This document shows, in pieces, positions 45,235-53,611 of a stretch of 64,000 nucleotides of DNA. This stretch comes from Gemmobacter lanyuensis (GTDB taxonomy: Bacteria; Pseudomonadota; Alphaproteobacteria; Rhodobacterales; Rhodobacteraceae): contig NZ_BMYQ01000002.1 of assembly GCF_014652355.1 (NCBI RefSeq), positions 248,001 to 312,000 of the forward strand, read 5' to 3'. Position 1 is the stretch's first letter. The number at the start of each line of letters is the position of its first letter. The translations under genes and the position numbers were made by a program. The notes under the pieces were generated by a model. The model was not told where the DNA came from. It did not search any database and saw nothing but the letters and a program-made list of their open reading frames with translations.

Positions 45235-46416
45235 ATGCCCTCCTTTCTGCCCCCGCTGCGCCTGACCGGCGCCGAAATCCTGCGCGACGGCGAATTGCAG
45301 CGCCGGTCCATCGGCATTGCCGAAGGGCGCATTACCCGCGGCCCGCTGCCCGAGGTGAATCTGTCGGGCTATTTGATCCTGCCGGGTATCATCGACCTGC
45401 ATGGCGACAGTTTCGAACGGCAGGTTGCGCCGCGCCCCTCGGCCCCGTTTCCGCTGCGGGCGGGGCTGGCCGCCACCGACCGCGAGGCTGCGGCCCACGG
45501 TCTGACCACCGCCTATCTGGCCCAGGGCTGGAGCTGGGAGGGCGGCCATCGCAGCCCTGACCATGCCGAGGCGCTGGCCGAGGCGCTGGCCGCCTATCGG
45601 CCGGACTCGCTCATTGACCTGCGTCTGCAAATCCGGGCCGAAACGCGGCTGGTGTCGGAAGGCGACCGCCTGATTGAGGCCGTGCGCCGCCACCGCATTG
45701 ATTATGTGGTCTTCAACGACCATGCCGAAGAGGGTCTGACAATGGCGCGCGGCGATCCGGCGGCCTTCGCCTATTGGGCGCGCAAGCTGGGCGTGAAACC
45801 CGAACAGCTGCGCGAGCGGCTGGAGGCCGTCCGCACCCAGGCCCGCGCCGTGCCCCGGCACCTGTGTTCTCTGGCCGAGGCCTTTGACCGCATGGGCGTG
45901 ATCTATGGCAGCCACGATGACCCTGATGGCGAAACCCGCGAATTCTATTCGATGATCGGGGCGCGGATCGCGGAATTCCCCACCTCGCGCCGTGCCGCCG
46001 TGGCCGCCCATGCAATGATGAGCCCGGTCCTGTTGGGGGCGCCCAATGTGGTGCGGGGCGGCAGTCAGGCGGGCAATGTCTCGGCGCGGGAGCTGATTGC
46101 CGAAGGGGTTTGCGATGCGCTGGTGTCGGATTACCACCTGCCTGCGCTGGCCATGGCCGCGTGGGCGCTGGTGGACCGCGGGCTTCTGCCGCTGCCCAAG
46201 GCCTGGGCGATGATTTCCTCAACCCCGGCCGAGATCCTGCGCATGACCGACCGGGGACGGCTTGATCCCGGGATGCGCGCCGATCTGGTGGTGGTGAATG
46301 CCGAAACCCGCGTGGTCGAGGCGACCATCGCGGGCGGGCGTCTGGCCTATCTGGCCGGAGAGGCCGCGCGCCGCTTTCTGGCGCAGCCGGTGCCGCTGCG
46401 CCTTGCGGCGGAATGA
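45235..46416 (+). CDS. Second PhnM-like amidohydrolase
   Basis: A 393-residue amidohydrolase of the PhnM family with LPGIIDLHGDSFERQVAPRP, VIYGSHDDPDGETREF, GAPNVVRGGSQAGNVSA and LVSDYHLP, which align with the same motifs in PhnM at 37345-38487. It probably hydrolyses a related ribosyl phosphonate triphosphate or adjusts substrate range. It is co-oriented with phnF. Its TGA abuts the TCA (reverse stop) of the convergent acetyltransferase with no base between. Confidence 0.85.
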   Translation: MPSFLPPLRLTGAEILRDGELQRRSIGIAEGRITRGPLPEVNLSGYLILPGIIDLHGDSFERQVAPRPSAPFPLRAGLAATDREAAAHGLTTAYLAQGWSWEGGHRSPDHAEALAEALAAYRPDSLIDLRLQIRAETRLVSEGDRLIEAVRRHRIDYVVFNDHAEEGLTMARGDPAAFAYWARKLGVKPEQLRERLEAVRTQARAVPRHLCSLAEAFDRMGVIYGSHDDPDGETREFYSMIGARIAEFPTSRRAAVAAHAMMSPVLLGAPNVVRGGSQAGNVSARELIAEGVCDALVSDYHLPALAMAAWALVDRGLLPLPKAWAMISSTPAEILRMTDRGRLDPGMRADLVVVNAETRVVEATIAGGRLAYLAGEAARRFLAQPVPLRLAAE

Positions 46417-47034
46417 TCAGCCGCCGTATTTTTCCAGAAACGCCTCGGCAGGAAGGGCGCGGAAATCGGCCAGCGCGTCGCGCAGCCGGTCGTGCGGCCA
46501 ATCCCACCAGGCCAGTGCCATCAGCCGGTCGGCAATCCCCGCGCTGAACCGCGCGCGCAGCGGCACGGCGGGCACCCCCGCCACGATCATGTAGGGCGCG
46601 ACATCCTTCGTCACCACCGCCCCGGCGGCGACAATGGCCCCCGCACCCACCGTCACCTCGGGCTTGACGATCACGCCATGGCCCAGCCAGGTATCCGGCC
46701 CGATCACCGTGCGGCGGCCTTCGCGATGGGCGAAAAAGTCGGGATCATCGGCCACATCCTCCCAATAATAGGACGACCGATACAGAAAATGGTGGAGCGA
46801 AGCGGTATGCATCGGGTGATCCGTCGGCCCGATCCGCGTCATGGCTGCCACATTGGCGAATTTGCCCAGCGTGGTATTGGCGATGTCAGCCAGCCGGTCG
46901 CAATAGGCGTAATCCTCGAACCAGGTGTTGAGGATGCGGCTTCCGGCGCCGACCTCGCACCAGGCGCCGAAACTGCTGTTCACGATCTGGCAATCGGGGC
47001 CGATCACCGGGGTGGTGGCGGAAAGTTTGGGCAT
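46417..47034 (-). CDS. Phosphonate-operon hexapeptide acetyltransferase
   Basis: A 205-residue left-handed beta-helix protein with hexapeptide repeats ([36 protein letters not shown]) and the acetyltransferase motif [11 protein letters not shown]. This matches the DapH/GlmU-like transferase linked to phosphonate operons, which may acetylate aminoalkylphosphonates as PhnO does. ATG 47034 was used; an in-frame TTG lies at 47049. Last gene of the phnCDE operon. Confidence 0.82.
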   Translation of the reverse strand: MPKLSATTPVIGPDCQIVNSSFGAWCEVGAGSRILNTWFEDYAYCDRLADIANTTLGKFANVAAMTRIGPTDHPMHTASLHHFLYRSSYYWEDVADDPDFFAHREGRRTVIGPDTWLGHGVIVKPEVTVGAGAIVAAGAVVTKDVAPYMIVAGVPAVPLRARFSAGIADRLMALAWWDWPHDRLRDALADFRALPAEAFLEKYGG

Positions 47035-47060
47035 ATCAAAAACCTGCAACGGAAGGGGCG

Positions 47061-48377
47061 TCAGCCGCGGATCAACCTGCGCCGCAGCCAGCCGGATATC
47101 GTGTCCATCAGCATGACCATCAGCACGATCAGGACCATGTAATAGGCAACCTCCTCCCAGTCCTTCTGGGTGATGATCGCCTGGGTCAGCATCAGGCCGA
47201 TACCGCCGCCCACGATGGCCCCGATCACCGTGGCGCTGCGGGTATTGCTTTCGAGGTAATAGAGCACCTGGCTGAGCAGCACCGGCGTCACCTGCGGGAT
47301 CACGCCAAAGCGCGCGCGCAGCAGCGCCCCGGCCCCGGTGGAGCGCACGCCCTCGACCTGCTTTTCGTCGATGTTTTCCAGCGCCTCGGAAAAAAGTTTG
47401 CCGAAACTGCCGGTATCGGTGATCAGGATGGCCAGCGCCCCCGTCATCGGGCCAGGGCCAAAGGCACGCGACAAGATGATGGTCCAGATCAGCCCATCCA
47501 CCCCGCGGATGAAATCGAAGACCCGGCGCAGGGCAAAGCGCAGGGCGCGCAGGGGCATCATGTTCGATGCGGCCAGAAAGCCCAGCGGCAGGGCCACAAG
47601 GGCGGCGCCAAAGCTGCCCAGGAAGGCCATCAGCATGGTTTCAAAGATTGCCCAGGCCACATCGGCATGACGCCACATCTTGTTGGTCCAGACATCGTGC
47701 AGCATGGCCAGGATGTTCGGGCGGGCCGAATCGACGCGATCGCCCCAAAGCGCCAGCGCCGCAAGTTCACCCCAGCTGCGGTCATGGAAGGGGCTGTCGA
47801 GCGTGAAGAAGAACAGCTCCCACCCCGGCTGGTAGCGGAAGGTTTCGACCTTGGACCGTGTATAGTTGAAGCGCCCCGCATCGGTCTTGACGCTGATCCG
47901 TGTGTCGGAAACGCTGAGCCAGTCGGGCAAAGGTTCCGGCGCGGTCAGCGCCAGCCGGTCGCCTTCGGGGCGGATGTCGATGGTGCCATAGCCCGGCACC
48001 ACATAGCGCGCGCCTGCATCATCATAAGTCACAATATGCCCGCGCCCAAGGTCGATGGTCGTGACCGCGCCCTGCACCGTGACCCAATCGGGAAGCTTTC
48101 CTGCGGGGTAGGTGCCCTTTGCCTCGCCCTCGACCGCGACGGTCAGGGCGCCGCTGCGGTTGTTGCGGGTGACATGGGTCTTGTAGTTCCAGAAATCCGA
48201 CAGAAGGATCGCGGCATTGTCGAGCCGCGCGCGCGCCGCCAGACCCGCCACATCAAAGGACAGCGCGGCATAGACCAGATAGGCCAGCACCAGCGCGGGC
48301 AGGGCCAGCGCGACAAGGCGGCGGCGGATAAAGCGGGACGAGATATCATCGATCAGCGCGGCATCAAGCGAGGCCAT
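47061..48377 (-). CDS. phnE: Phosphonate ABC transporter permease, long form (PhnE2)
   Basis: A 438-residue permease. One transmembrane helix at about 22-42 is followed by a region of about 190 residues predicted to be periplasmic, then the usual permease helices and the coupling loop ([29 protein letters not shown]). It imports phosphonates with PhnC, PhnD and PhnE1. It follows phnE1 by three bases. Confidence 0.9.
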   Translation of the reverse strand: MASLDAALIDDISSRFIRRRLVALALPALVLAYLVYAALSFDVAGLAARARLDNAAILLSDFWNYKTHVTRNNRSGALTVAVEGEAKGTYPAGKLPDWVTVQGAVTTIDLGRGHIVTYDDAGARYVVPGYGTIDIRPEGDRLALTAPEPLPDWLSVSDTRISVKTDAGRFNYTRSKVETFRYQPGWELFFFTLDSPFHDRSWGELAALALWGDRVDSARPNILAMLHDVWTNKMWRHADVAWAIFETMLMAFLGSFGAALVALPLGFLAASNMMPLRALRFALRRVFDFIRGVDGLIWTIILSRAFGPGPMTGALAILITDTGSFGKLFSEALENIDEKQVEGVRSTGAGALLRARFGVIPQVTPVLLSQVLYYLESNTRSATVIGAIVGGGIGLMLTQAIITQKDWEEVAYYMVLIVLMVMLMDTISGWLRRRLIRG

Positions 48378-48380
48378 AGG

Positions 48381-49256
48381 TCAACCTTTCACCATGCGGG
48401 TGCGGAAACGATCGGACAGGCGGTCGATCAGGGCGATGGTCAGGAACAGCATGAGGAAGATCGCCACCACCTGATCGTAGCGGCCCTGTCCCCATTGCAT
48501 TGCAAGCTTCAGCTCGTGACCGATGCCGCCCTCGCCCACGAAGCCCAGAATGGCCGAGGCGCGGACGTTGATTTCAAAGCGCAGCAGGGCATAGCTGATC
48601 CAGTTCGGCGCGACCTGCGGCAGAACGCCCAGCCACATCCGCTGCGTCCAGCCCGCGCCGACCGATGTCAGCCCTTCGACCGGTTTCAGATCGGCGTTTT
48701 CGGCCACTTCGGAAAACAGCTTTCCCAACGCGCCCGCGGTATGCAGCGCGATGGCGATGACGGCCGGGATCGGCCCGCCGCCCAAGATGAAGATCAGCAC
48801 CAGCGCCACGACGATTTCCGGCACCGCCCGCAGCGCATCCATCAGGCGGCGAAAGATGCCCGTCGCCCGCGGCCAGCGCGCCAGCCCCCGGGTGGACAGC
48901 AGCGCCAGCGCCATGGCGGCCAGCGCCCCCAGCAGCGTGGCCACCGCCGCGATGTTCAGCGTCTCGATCAGCGAGGGCAGATAGCTGATCGCAAGGGCCG
49001 GAACTTCGGCCCGCTTTTCCCAGGCTTCGGACAGGACCTCTGCCGGGAAGGCGCCCAGCATGGGCAGGCCGTCCAGAAAGCCGCCCGCGTTCCGGTCTTC
49101 CGCCATGCGAAAGCCCGAAGCCATGAGAACGACGAACAGCAGCAGCAAAAGCCCGCCATAGAGACGGCGGCGCTGTACCTGTTGCAGATAGCTGTCGCGG
49201 AGCGTGCCGGGTTCGGGCTTGGGGCCGCGGTCCGGGCCAAAGGCGATGTCAACCAT
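48381..49256 (-). CDS. phnE: Phosphonate ABC transporter permease (PhnE1)
   Basis: A 291-residue permease with about five helices and the coupling loop EVAENADLKPVEGLTSVGAGWTQ followed by GVLPQVAPNW. It pairs with the long permease. It lies 87 bases after phnD, and an intercistronic hairpin lies between them. Confidence 0.93.
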   Translation of the reverse strand: MVDIAFGPDRGPKPEPGTLRDSYLQQVQRRRLYGGLLLLLFVVLMASGFRMAEDRNAGGFLDGLPMLGAFPAEVLSEAWEKRAEVPALAISYLPSLIETLNIAAVATLLGALAAMALALLSTRGLARWPRATGIFRRLMDALRAVPEIVVALVLIFILGGGPIPAVIAIALHTAGALGKLFSEVAENADLKPVEGLTSVGAGWTQRMWLGVLPQVAPNWISYALLRFEINVRASAILGFVGEGGIGHELKLAMQWGQGRYDQVVAIFLMLFLTIALIDRLSDRFRTRMVKG

Positions 49257-49302
49257 GGGCAGTCCCCCAGGGCCCGCGGCAGTCCGGGGCCGGAAATGAA
49301 AT

Positions 49303-49330
49303 TGCCGGACCCCCTTTCAGGGGCCCGGCA
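49303..49330 (-). other. Intercistronic stem-loop after phnD
   Basis: On the minus strand TGCCGGGCCCC pairs with GGGGTCCGGCA over 11 positions (one G-T) around a short loop. There is no U run, so it is probably a 3'-stabilising hairpin that lets phnD mRNA exceed permease mRNA, as is common after binding-protein genes. Confidence 0.6.
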
Positions 49331-49343
49331 GAGCGTTCTGAAA

Positions 49344-50240
49344 TTACTGTGCGTCCTGCAGCTTGCGTGCTTCCAGGATGCCTGCGTAAGCGTCGAGCGT
49401 GACCGGCACAAAATCCTTCGCCTCGCCCGCAGCCACACCATAGGCGCAGTCCTTGTCGGTTTCATGAAGGTCGGCGGTCAGTTTGGTGACCTTGTCCTTC
49501 ACGTCCTGCGGCAGGGCTTTGCGCACGACCATCGGGCCTTCCGGGATCAGCTTGGATTTCCAGATCTCGACCAGATCATTCATCTCGACCAGACCGGCAT
49601 CGGCGGCCTTGCGGAAGGCGCCCGAATTGTAGCCGTCTTCCCAGTTGCCCAGACCGTCAGCCCAGCTGACGCCCGCGGCGAAATCGCCGTTCGCCACGCC
49701 CACGATGGTTTGTTCGTGCCCGCCCGAGAATTTCACTTCGCCAAAGTAATCCTCAAGCTTGCCGTAGGTGGCCATCAGTTCGGCGGCCGGCACCAGGTAG
49801 CCCGAGGTCGAGTTCGGTTCCCCGAAGGCAAAGACCTTGCCCTTAGCATCTTCGATCTTGGTGATGCCGCTGTCCTTGCGGGCAAAGGCAATCGAATAGT
49901 AACCGGTCGACCCATCGGCGTTCTGCTTGGTCAGGGCCAGGTCCACGGCATTCGGGTCGGTCAGGTGGATCTTCGCAAAGGCCGAGGCGCCCAGCCAGGC
50001 CATGTCCAGCGTCCCGCCCAGCAGGCCCTGAATCACGCCATCATAATCGGCCGGGGTGAAAACCTTGACCGGCACGCCCAGCTCGGCCTCGATCGCGGCG
50101 CGGTAGCATTCGTTCGAGGTCATGCGGTCCTGCGCGTTTTCGCCGCCGAGGATGCCGATGTTGAATTCCTTGATCTCTTGCGCGGCAGCGGCGCCCGACA
50201 GGGTGGTCGTCGCAGCAAGGGCGAGAAGGAGGTATTTCAT
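49344..50240 (-). CDS. phnD: Phosphonate ABC transporter substrate-binding protein
   Basis: A 298-residue periplasmic protein with a signal peptide (MKYLLLALAATTTLSGAAAA, cut near residue 20). It has the PhnD features GILGGENAQDRM, LLGGTLDMAWLGASAFAKI and FGEPNSTSGYLVPA (phosphonate contacts). It delivers phosphonates to the PhnE permeases. It is second in the operon, 45 bases after phnC. Confidence 0.95.
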   Translation of the reverse strand: MKYLLLALAATTTLSGAAAAQEIKEFNIGILGGENAQDRMTSNECYRAAIEAELGVPVKVFTPADYDGVIQGLLGGTLDMAWLGASAFAKIHLTDPNAVDLALTKQNADGSTGYYSIAFARKDSGITKIEDAKGKVFAFGEPNSTSGYLVPAAELMATYGKLEDYFGEVKFSGGHEQTIVGVANGDFAAGVSWADGLGNWEDGYNSGAFRKAADAGLVEMNDLVEIWKSKLIPEGPMVVRKALPQDVKDKVTKLTADLHETDKDCAYGVAAGEAKDFVPVTLDAYAGILEARKLQDAQ

Positions 50241-50285
50241 GGTCGTCTCCGTAACGGCCCCCGTCCGTCGGGGGCGGGGTGAAAC

Positions 50286-51104
50286 TCAGGCCAGCATCTG
50301 CTCGGCCCAGGCGGCATCGGCCTCGGTATCCGTGGGGATCGCGGTCGAGGTCGCGGCTTCGTTGAAGGTGTCGTCGGCGCCATAGATGTCGCGGGCGACG
50401 CCGGTCGAAAGCTGTTCGGGGCTGCCGTCAAAGACGATGCGCCCGTCGCGCATGCCGATAACGCGGTCGCAATAGCGGCGCGCGGTATCGAGCGTATGGA
50501 GGTTCGCGATCACCATCCGCCCGTCTTCGACATTGATGCGGCGCAGGGTATCCATCACGACCTGCGCATTCATCGGGTCGAGGCTGGCGATGGGTTCATC
50601 GGCCAGAATGATCCGGGGGTCCTGCATCAGGGCGCGGGCAATGGCCACGCGCTGCTGCTGACCACCTGACAGGGCCTCGGCCCGTTTGGGGGCCTGTTCG
50701 GCGATGCCCAGCCGGTCGAGAATATCCAGCGCGCGCAGGATATCGGCGCGGGGCCAGAGGTTGAACATCGCGGTCAGGGTCGAGCGGCGGTTAAGCAGAC
50801 CGTGCAGCACGTTCGAGGCCACATCCATGCGCGGCACAAGATTGAACTGCTGGAAGATCATCGCGCATTGGCTCTGCCATTCCCGGCGGGCGGCGCCGCG
50901 CAGCGACAGGATCTCGCGCCCGTCCACGTGGATTTCGCCGGCGCTGGCATCGGTCAGGCGGTTCATCATGCGCAGGAAGGTGGATTTCCCTGCGCCCGAC
51001 CGCCCTATGATGCCGACAAAGGCAGGGCGATCGACCGAAAAGCTGATATTGTCCACCGCGGCCTTCTGGCCAAAGAGACGCGAGACGTTGCGAACCTGCA
51101 GCAT
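50286..51104 (-). CDS. phnC: Phosphonate ABC transporter ATP-binding protein
   Basis: A 272-residue ABC ATPase with Walker [10 protein letters not shown]-loop [12 protein letters not shown], signature [14 protein letters not shown], Walker [13 protein letters not shown] and H-loop NLHTLDTA. It energises phosphonate import. It is first in phnC-D-E1-E2-acetyltransferase. A weak Pho-box-like region is upstream. Confidence 0.95.
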   Translation of the reverse strand: MLQVRNVSRLFGQKAAVDNISFSVDRPAFVGIIGRSGAGKSTFLRMMNRLTDASAGEIHVDGREILSLRGAARREWQSQCAMIFQQFNLVPRMDVASNVLHGLLNRRSTLTAMFNLWPRADILRALDILDRLGIAEQAPKRAEALSGGQQQRVAIARALMQDPRIILADEPIASLDPMNAQVVMDTLRRINVEDGRMVIANLHTLDTARRYCDRVIGMRDGRIVFDGSPEQLSTGVARDIYGADDTFNEAATSTAIPTDTEADAAWAEQMLA

Positions 51105-51146
51105 GGTATCCCCCTGAACCTGTTGCCAGCGGGATAGGCAGGCTGT

Positions 51147-51175
51147 GTGACAGCCGCGTCGCGCCGCCGTGAAAG
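51147..51175 (-). promoter_or_regulatory. Weak Pho-box-like region upstream of phnC
   Basis: On the minus strand CTTTCAC (51175-51169) and CTGTCAC (51153-51147) match CTGTCAY at six and seven of seven, two 11-base periods apart. The heptamer between them (GCGCGAC) matches only three of seven. Confidence 0.4.
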
Positions 51176-51221
51176 TTTCACGACGAAGGGGGCCGGGGGC
51201 GGACGGGCCGCCCCCTGCGGG

Positions 51222-52262
51222 TCAGTGCGCGCGGGCCGGTGCTGCGGTCAGCAGATCACGCACCATCGGGATGACACGGGTGCCGTAAAGTTCGACCGAG
51301 CGCATCAGGTCAGCATGGGGGGTGGTGCCGGCCGAATACTTCATGCTGAAGCGTTGCAGACCCAGCGCCTGCACCGTCGAGGCGATCTTGCGCGCGACGG
51401 TTTCGGGGCTGCCGACATATTGGCTGCCACGCTCCACCTCATGCAGGAAGGCGTCCTTGGTGATGGGCGGCCAGCCGCGTTCGCGGCCGATACGGTCATG
51501 CAGCGCCTTGTAGCCCACATAGGCGGCCTCGCGCGCGGCCTCGTCCGTGTCGGCGATCAGGCCGGGGGAATGCACGCCCAGCGGTTTCGGCGCCGTGCCG
51601 ATCTGGCGATGTGCGTCGTGGTAAAGCTGCACGAAGGGTTTGAAGCGCCGCGGATCGCCCCCGATGATTGCCAGCATCATCGGCATGTCATAGCGCACCG
51701 CCCGCACGACGGATTCCGGGCTGCCGCCCACCCCGATCCAGGCCGAAATCCCGCCCGGTCCGGCGGGGGGATAGACCGCATCCACCTTGACCGGGTCGCG
51801 GTGCTGGCCTTTCCAGCTGACCTTGCCGCCACGGTTCACCGTGGCAAAGAGATCCAGCTTTTCCTCGAACAGCGTCTCGTAATTCCGCATGTCATGGCCA
51901 AACAGCGGATAGCTTTCGGTGAAGGACCCCCGGCCCAGGATCACCTCGCCCCGCCCGCCGGAAATCGCGTTCAGGGTCGAAAACCGCTGATAGAGCCGGA
52001 TCGGATCATCGGTGGACAGCACCGTCACCCCGGTGGCCAGCCGGATGCGCTGCGTGCGCGCCGCGATATTGGCCAGCAGGATTTCGGGCGCGGAAATCGC
52101 GAAATCGTCGCGGTGATGTTCCCCCAGCGCGATGACATCCACGCCGACCTGATCGGCCAGCACCGCCTCGGCCACCACATTACGCAGCACCTGATCCTGC
52201 GACAGCAACCGCCCCGCGGCATCGCGCGTCACATCGCCGAATGTATCAAGACCGAAGTCCAT
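51222..52262 (-). CDS. LLM-class flavin-dependent oxidoreductase
   Basis: A 346-residue luciferase-like TIM barrel with MDFGLDTFGDV, VDVIALGEHHRDDF, TQRIRLATGVTVLSTDDPIRL and SGGRGEVILGRGSFTESYPLFG. These enzymes use FMNH2 or F420 and often oxygen to oxidise organosulfur, amine or similar compounds. Substrate unknown. It is upstream of phnC on the same strand with a 117-base gap holding a separate candidate promoter. Confidence 0.85.
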   Translation of the reverse strand: MDFGLDTFGDVTRDAAGRLLSQDQVLRNVVAEAVLADQVGVDVIALGEHHRDDFAISAPEILLANIAARTQRIRLATGVTVLSTDDPIRLYQRFSTLNAISGGRGEVILGRGSFTESYPLFGHDMRNYETLFEEKLDLFATVNRGGKVSWKGQHRDPVKVDAVYPPAGPGGISAWIGVGGSPESVVRAVRYDMPMMLAIIGGDPRRFKPFVQLYHDAHRQIGTAPKPLGVHSPGLIADTDEAAREAAYVGYKALHDRIGRERGWPPITKDAFLHEVERGSQYVGSPETVARKIASTVQALGLQRFSMKYSAGTTPHADLMRSVELYGTRVIPMVRDLLTAAPARAH

Positions 52263-52468
52263 GATCTGTCTCCTGTTCGTCCGTTGTGGCTAAGCTAAGT
52301 GCAGCAAGGCTCGCTGTCGCCCTGCGTCATCGCACAGCCAGATGATTGTTTTGGCCATTTTGCACGAATTCGCCGAAATCCGCTGGTTTTGTCACATCCC
52401 TTGCACCCGGGGGGCATAGGGCATATGTAGCGCCGCTATTGTCCCTTTTGGCCCCGGGGGGGATTCTC

Positions 52469-53563
52469 ATGATCCAGACACCGTACTACCTGATCGACCG
52501 GGCGAAGCTTTCCCGCAATCTTGCGATCATCGACCAACTCCGTCAGGGGTCGGGTGCGAAGGCCCTGCTTGCGCTGAAGTGCTTTGCCACCTGGCCGGTC
52601 TTTGACCAGATGCGCGAACAGATGGATGGCACCACGTCGTCCAGTCTTTATGAACTGCGCCTCGGCCGCGAGAAATTCGGCAAGGAAACCCACGCCTATT
52701 CGGTGGGCTGGTCCGATCACGAGATCGCCGAGGCGGTCAGCTATGCCGACAAGATCATCTTCAATTCGATCGGTCAGCTGGAGCAGTTCGACAACCAGTC
52801 GGCCAGCATCTCGCGCGGGCTGCGGCTCAATCCGCGGTTCTCGACCAGCGGCTTCGATCTGGCCGATCCGGCCCGGCCCTTCTCGCGCCTGGGCGAATGG
52901 GACCAGACCAAGATCGAAACCGTGATGGACCGCATCTCGGGCTTCATGATCCATTACAACTGCGAAAACGCCGATTTCGACCTGTTCGACCGGCAGCTTT
53001 CGCGGATCGAGGATGAGTTCGGCGGCCTGCTGAAGCGCCTGAAATGGGTCAGCCTTGGCGGCGGGATCCATTTCACCGGCGAAGGCTATCCGGTGGACAA
53101 ACTGGCCCGGCGGCTGCGCGAATTCGCCGACCGTTTCGAGGTGCAGGTCTATCTGGAACCCGGCGAGGCCGCGATCACCAATTCGGCCAGCCTTGAGGTG
53201 ACGGTGATCGACATCCTCAACAACGGCAAGGATCTGGCCGTGGTGGACAGCTCGGTCGAGGCGCATATGCTCGATCTGCTGATCTACCGCCAGTCGGGCA
53301 AGATGGAGGTCAGCGGCGATCATCCCTATATGATCTGCGGCAAATCCTGTCTGGCCGGGGATATCTTCGGGGAATTCAACTTCCCCGCCCCGCTGAACGT
53401 GGGGGACCGCCTGTCGATCGCGGATGCGGCGGGTTATACCATGGTCAAGAAGAACTGGTTCAACGGCGTGAAGATGCCCAGCATCGTCGTGCGCGAACTC
53501 GATGGCTCGCTGAGCCTCAAGCGTGAATTCGGCTATGCCGATTACGAGAGCAGCCTCGGCTGA
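52469..53563 (+). CDS. nspC: Carboxynorspermidine/carboxyspermidine decarboxylase
   Basis: A 364-residue fold III PLP enzyme. The PLP lysine lies in AKALLALKCFATW near residue 34, and the family motifs GLRLNPRFS, KWVSLGGGIHFT, VYLEPGEAA and CGKSCLAGD (active-site Cys region) follow. It decarboxylates carboxyspermidine to spermidine (or the nor-form). The start is MIQTPYYLIDRAKL. The synthase partner follows 48 bases later. Confidence 0.93.
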   Translation: MIQTPYYLIDRAKLSRNLAIIDQLRQGSGAKALLALKCFATWPVFDQMREQMDGTTSSSLYELRLGREKFGKETHAYSVGWSDHEIAEAVSYADKIIFNSIGQLEQFDNQSASISRGLRLNPRFSTSGFDLADPARPFSRLGEWDQTKIETVMDRISGFMIHYNCENADFDLFDRQLSRIEDEFGGLLKRLKWVSLGGGIHFTGEGYPVDKLARRLREFADRFEVQVYLEPGEAAITNSASLEVTVIDILNNGKDLAVVDSSVEAHMLDLLIYRQSGKMEVSGDHPYMICGKSCLAGDIFGEFNFPAPLNVGDRLSIADAAGYTMVKKNWFNGVKMPSIVVRELDGSLSLKREFGYADYESSLG

Positions 53564-53611
53564 TTGCCGGGGTGCCTCCCTTCCCTCTGTCCTTAAAGGA
53601 GACGGTTCGAA

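Noticed and set aside
52401-52429. nspC promoter with TTGCAC and TATGTA
   Set aside because: The spacing is plausible but the -10 match is only three of six; too weak to list as a feature.
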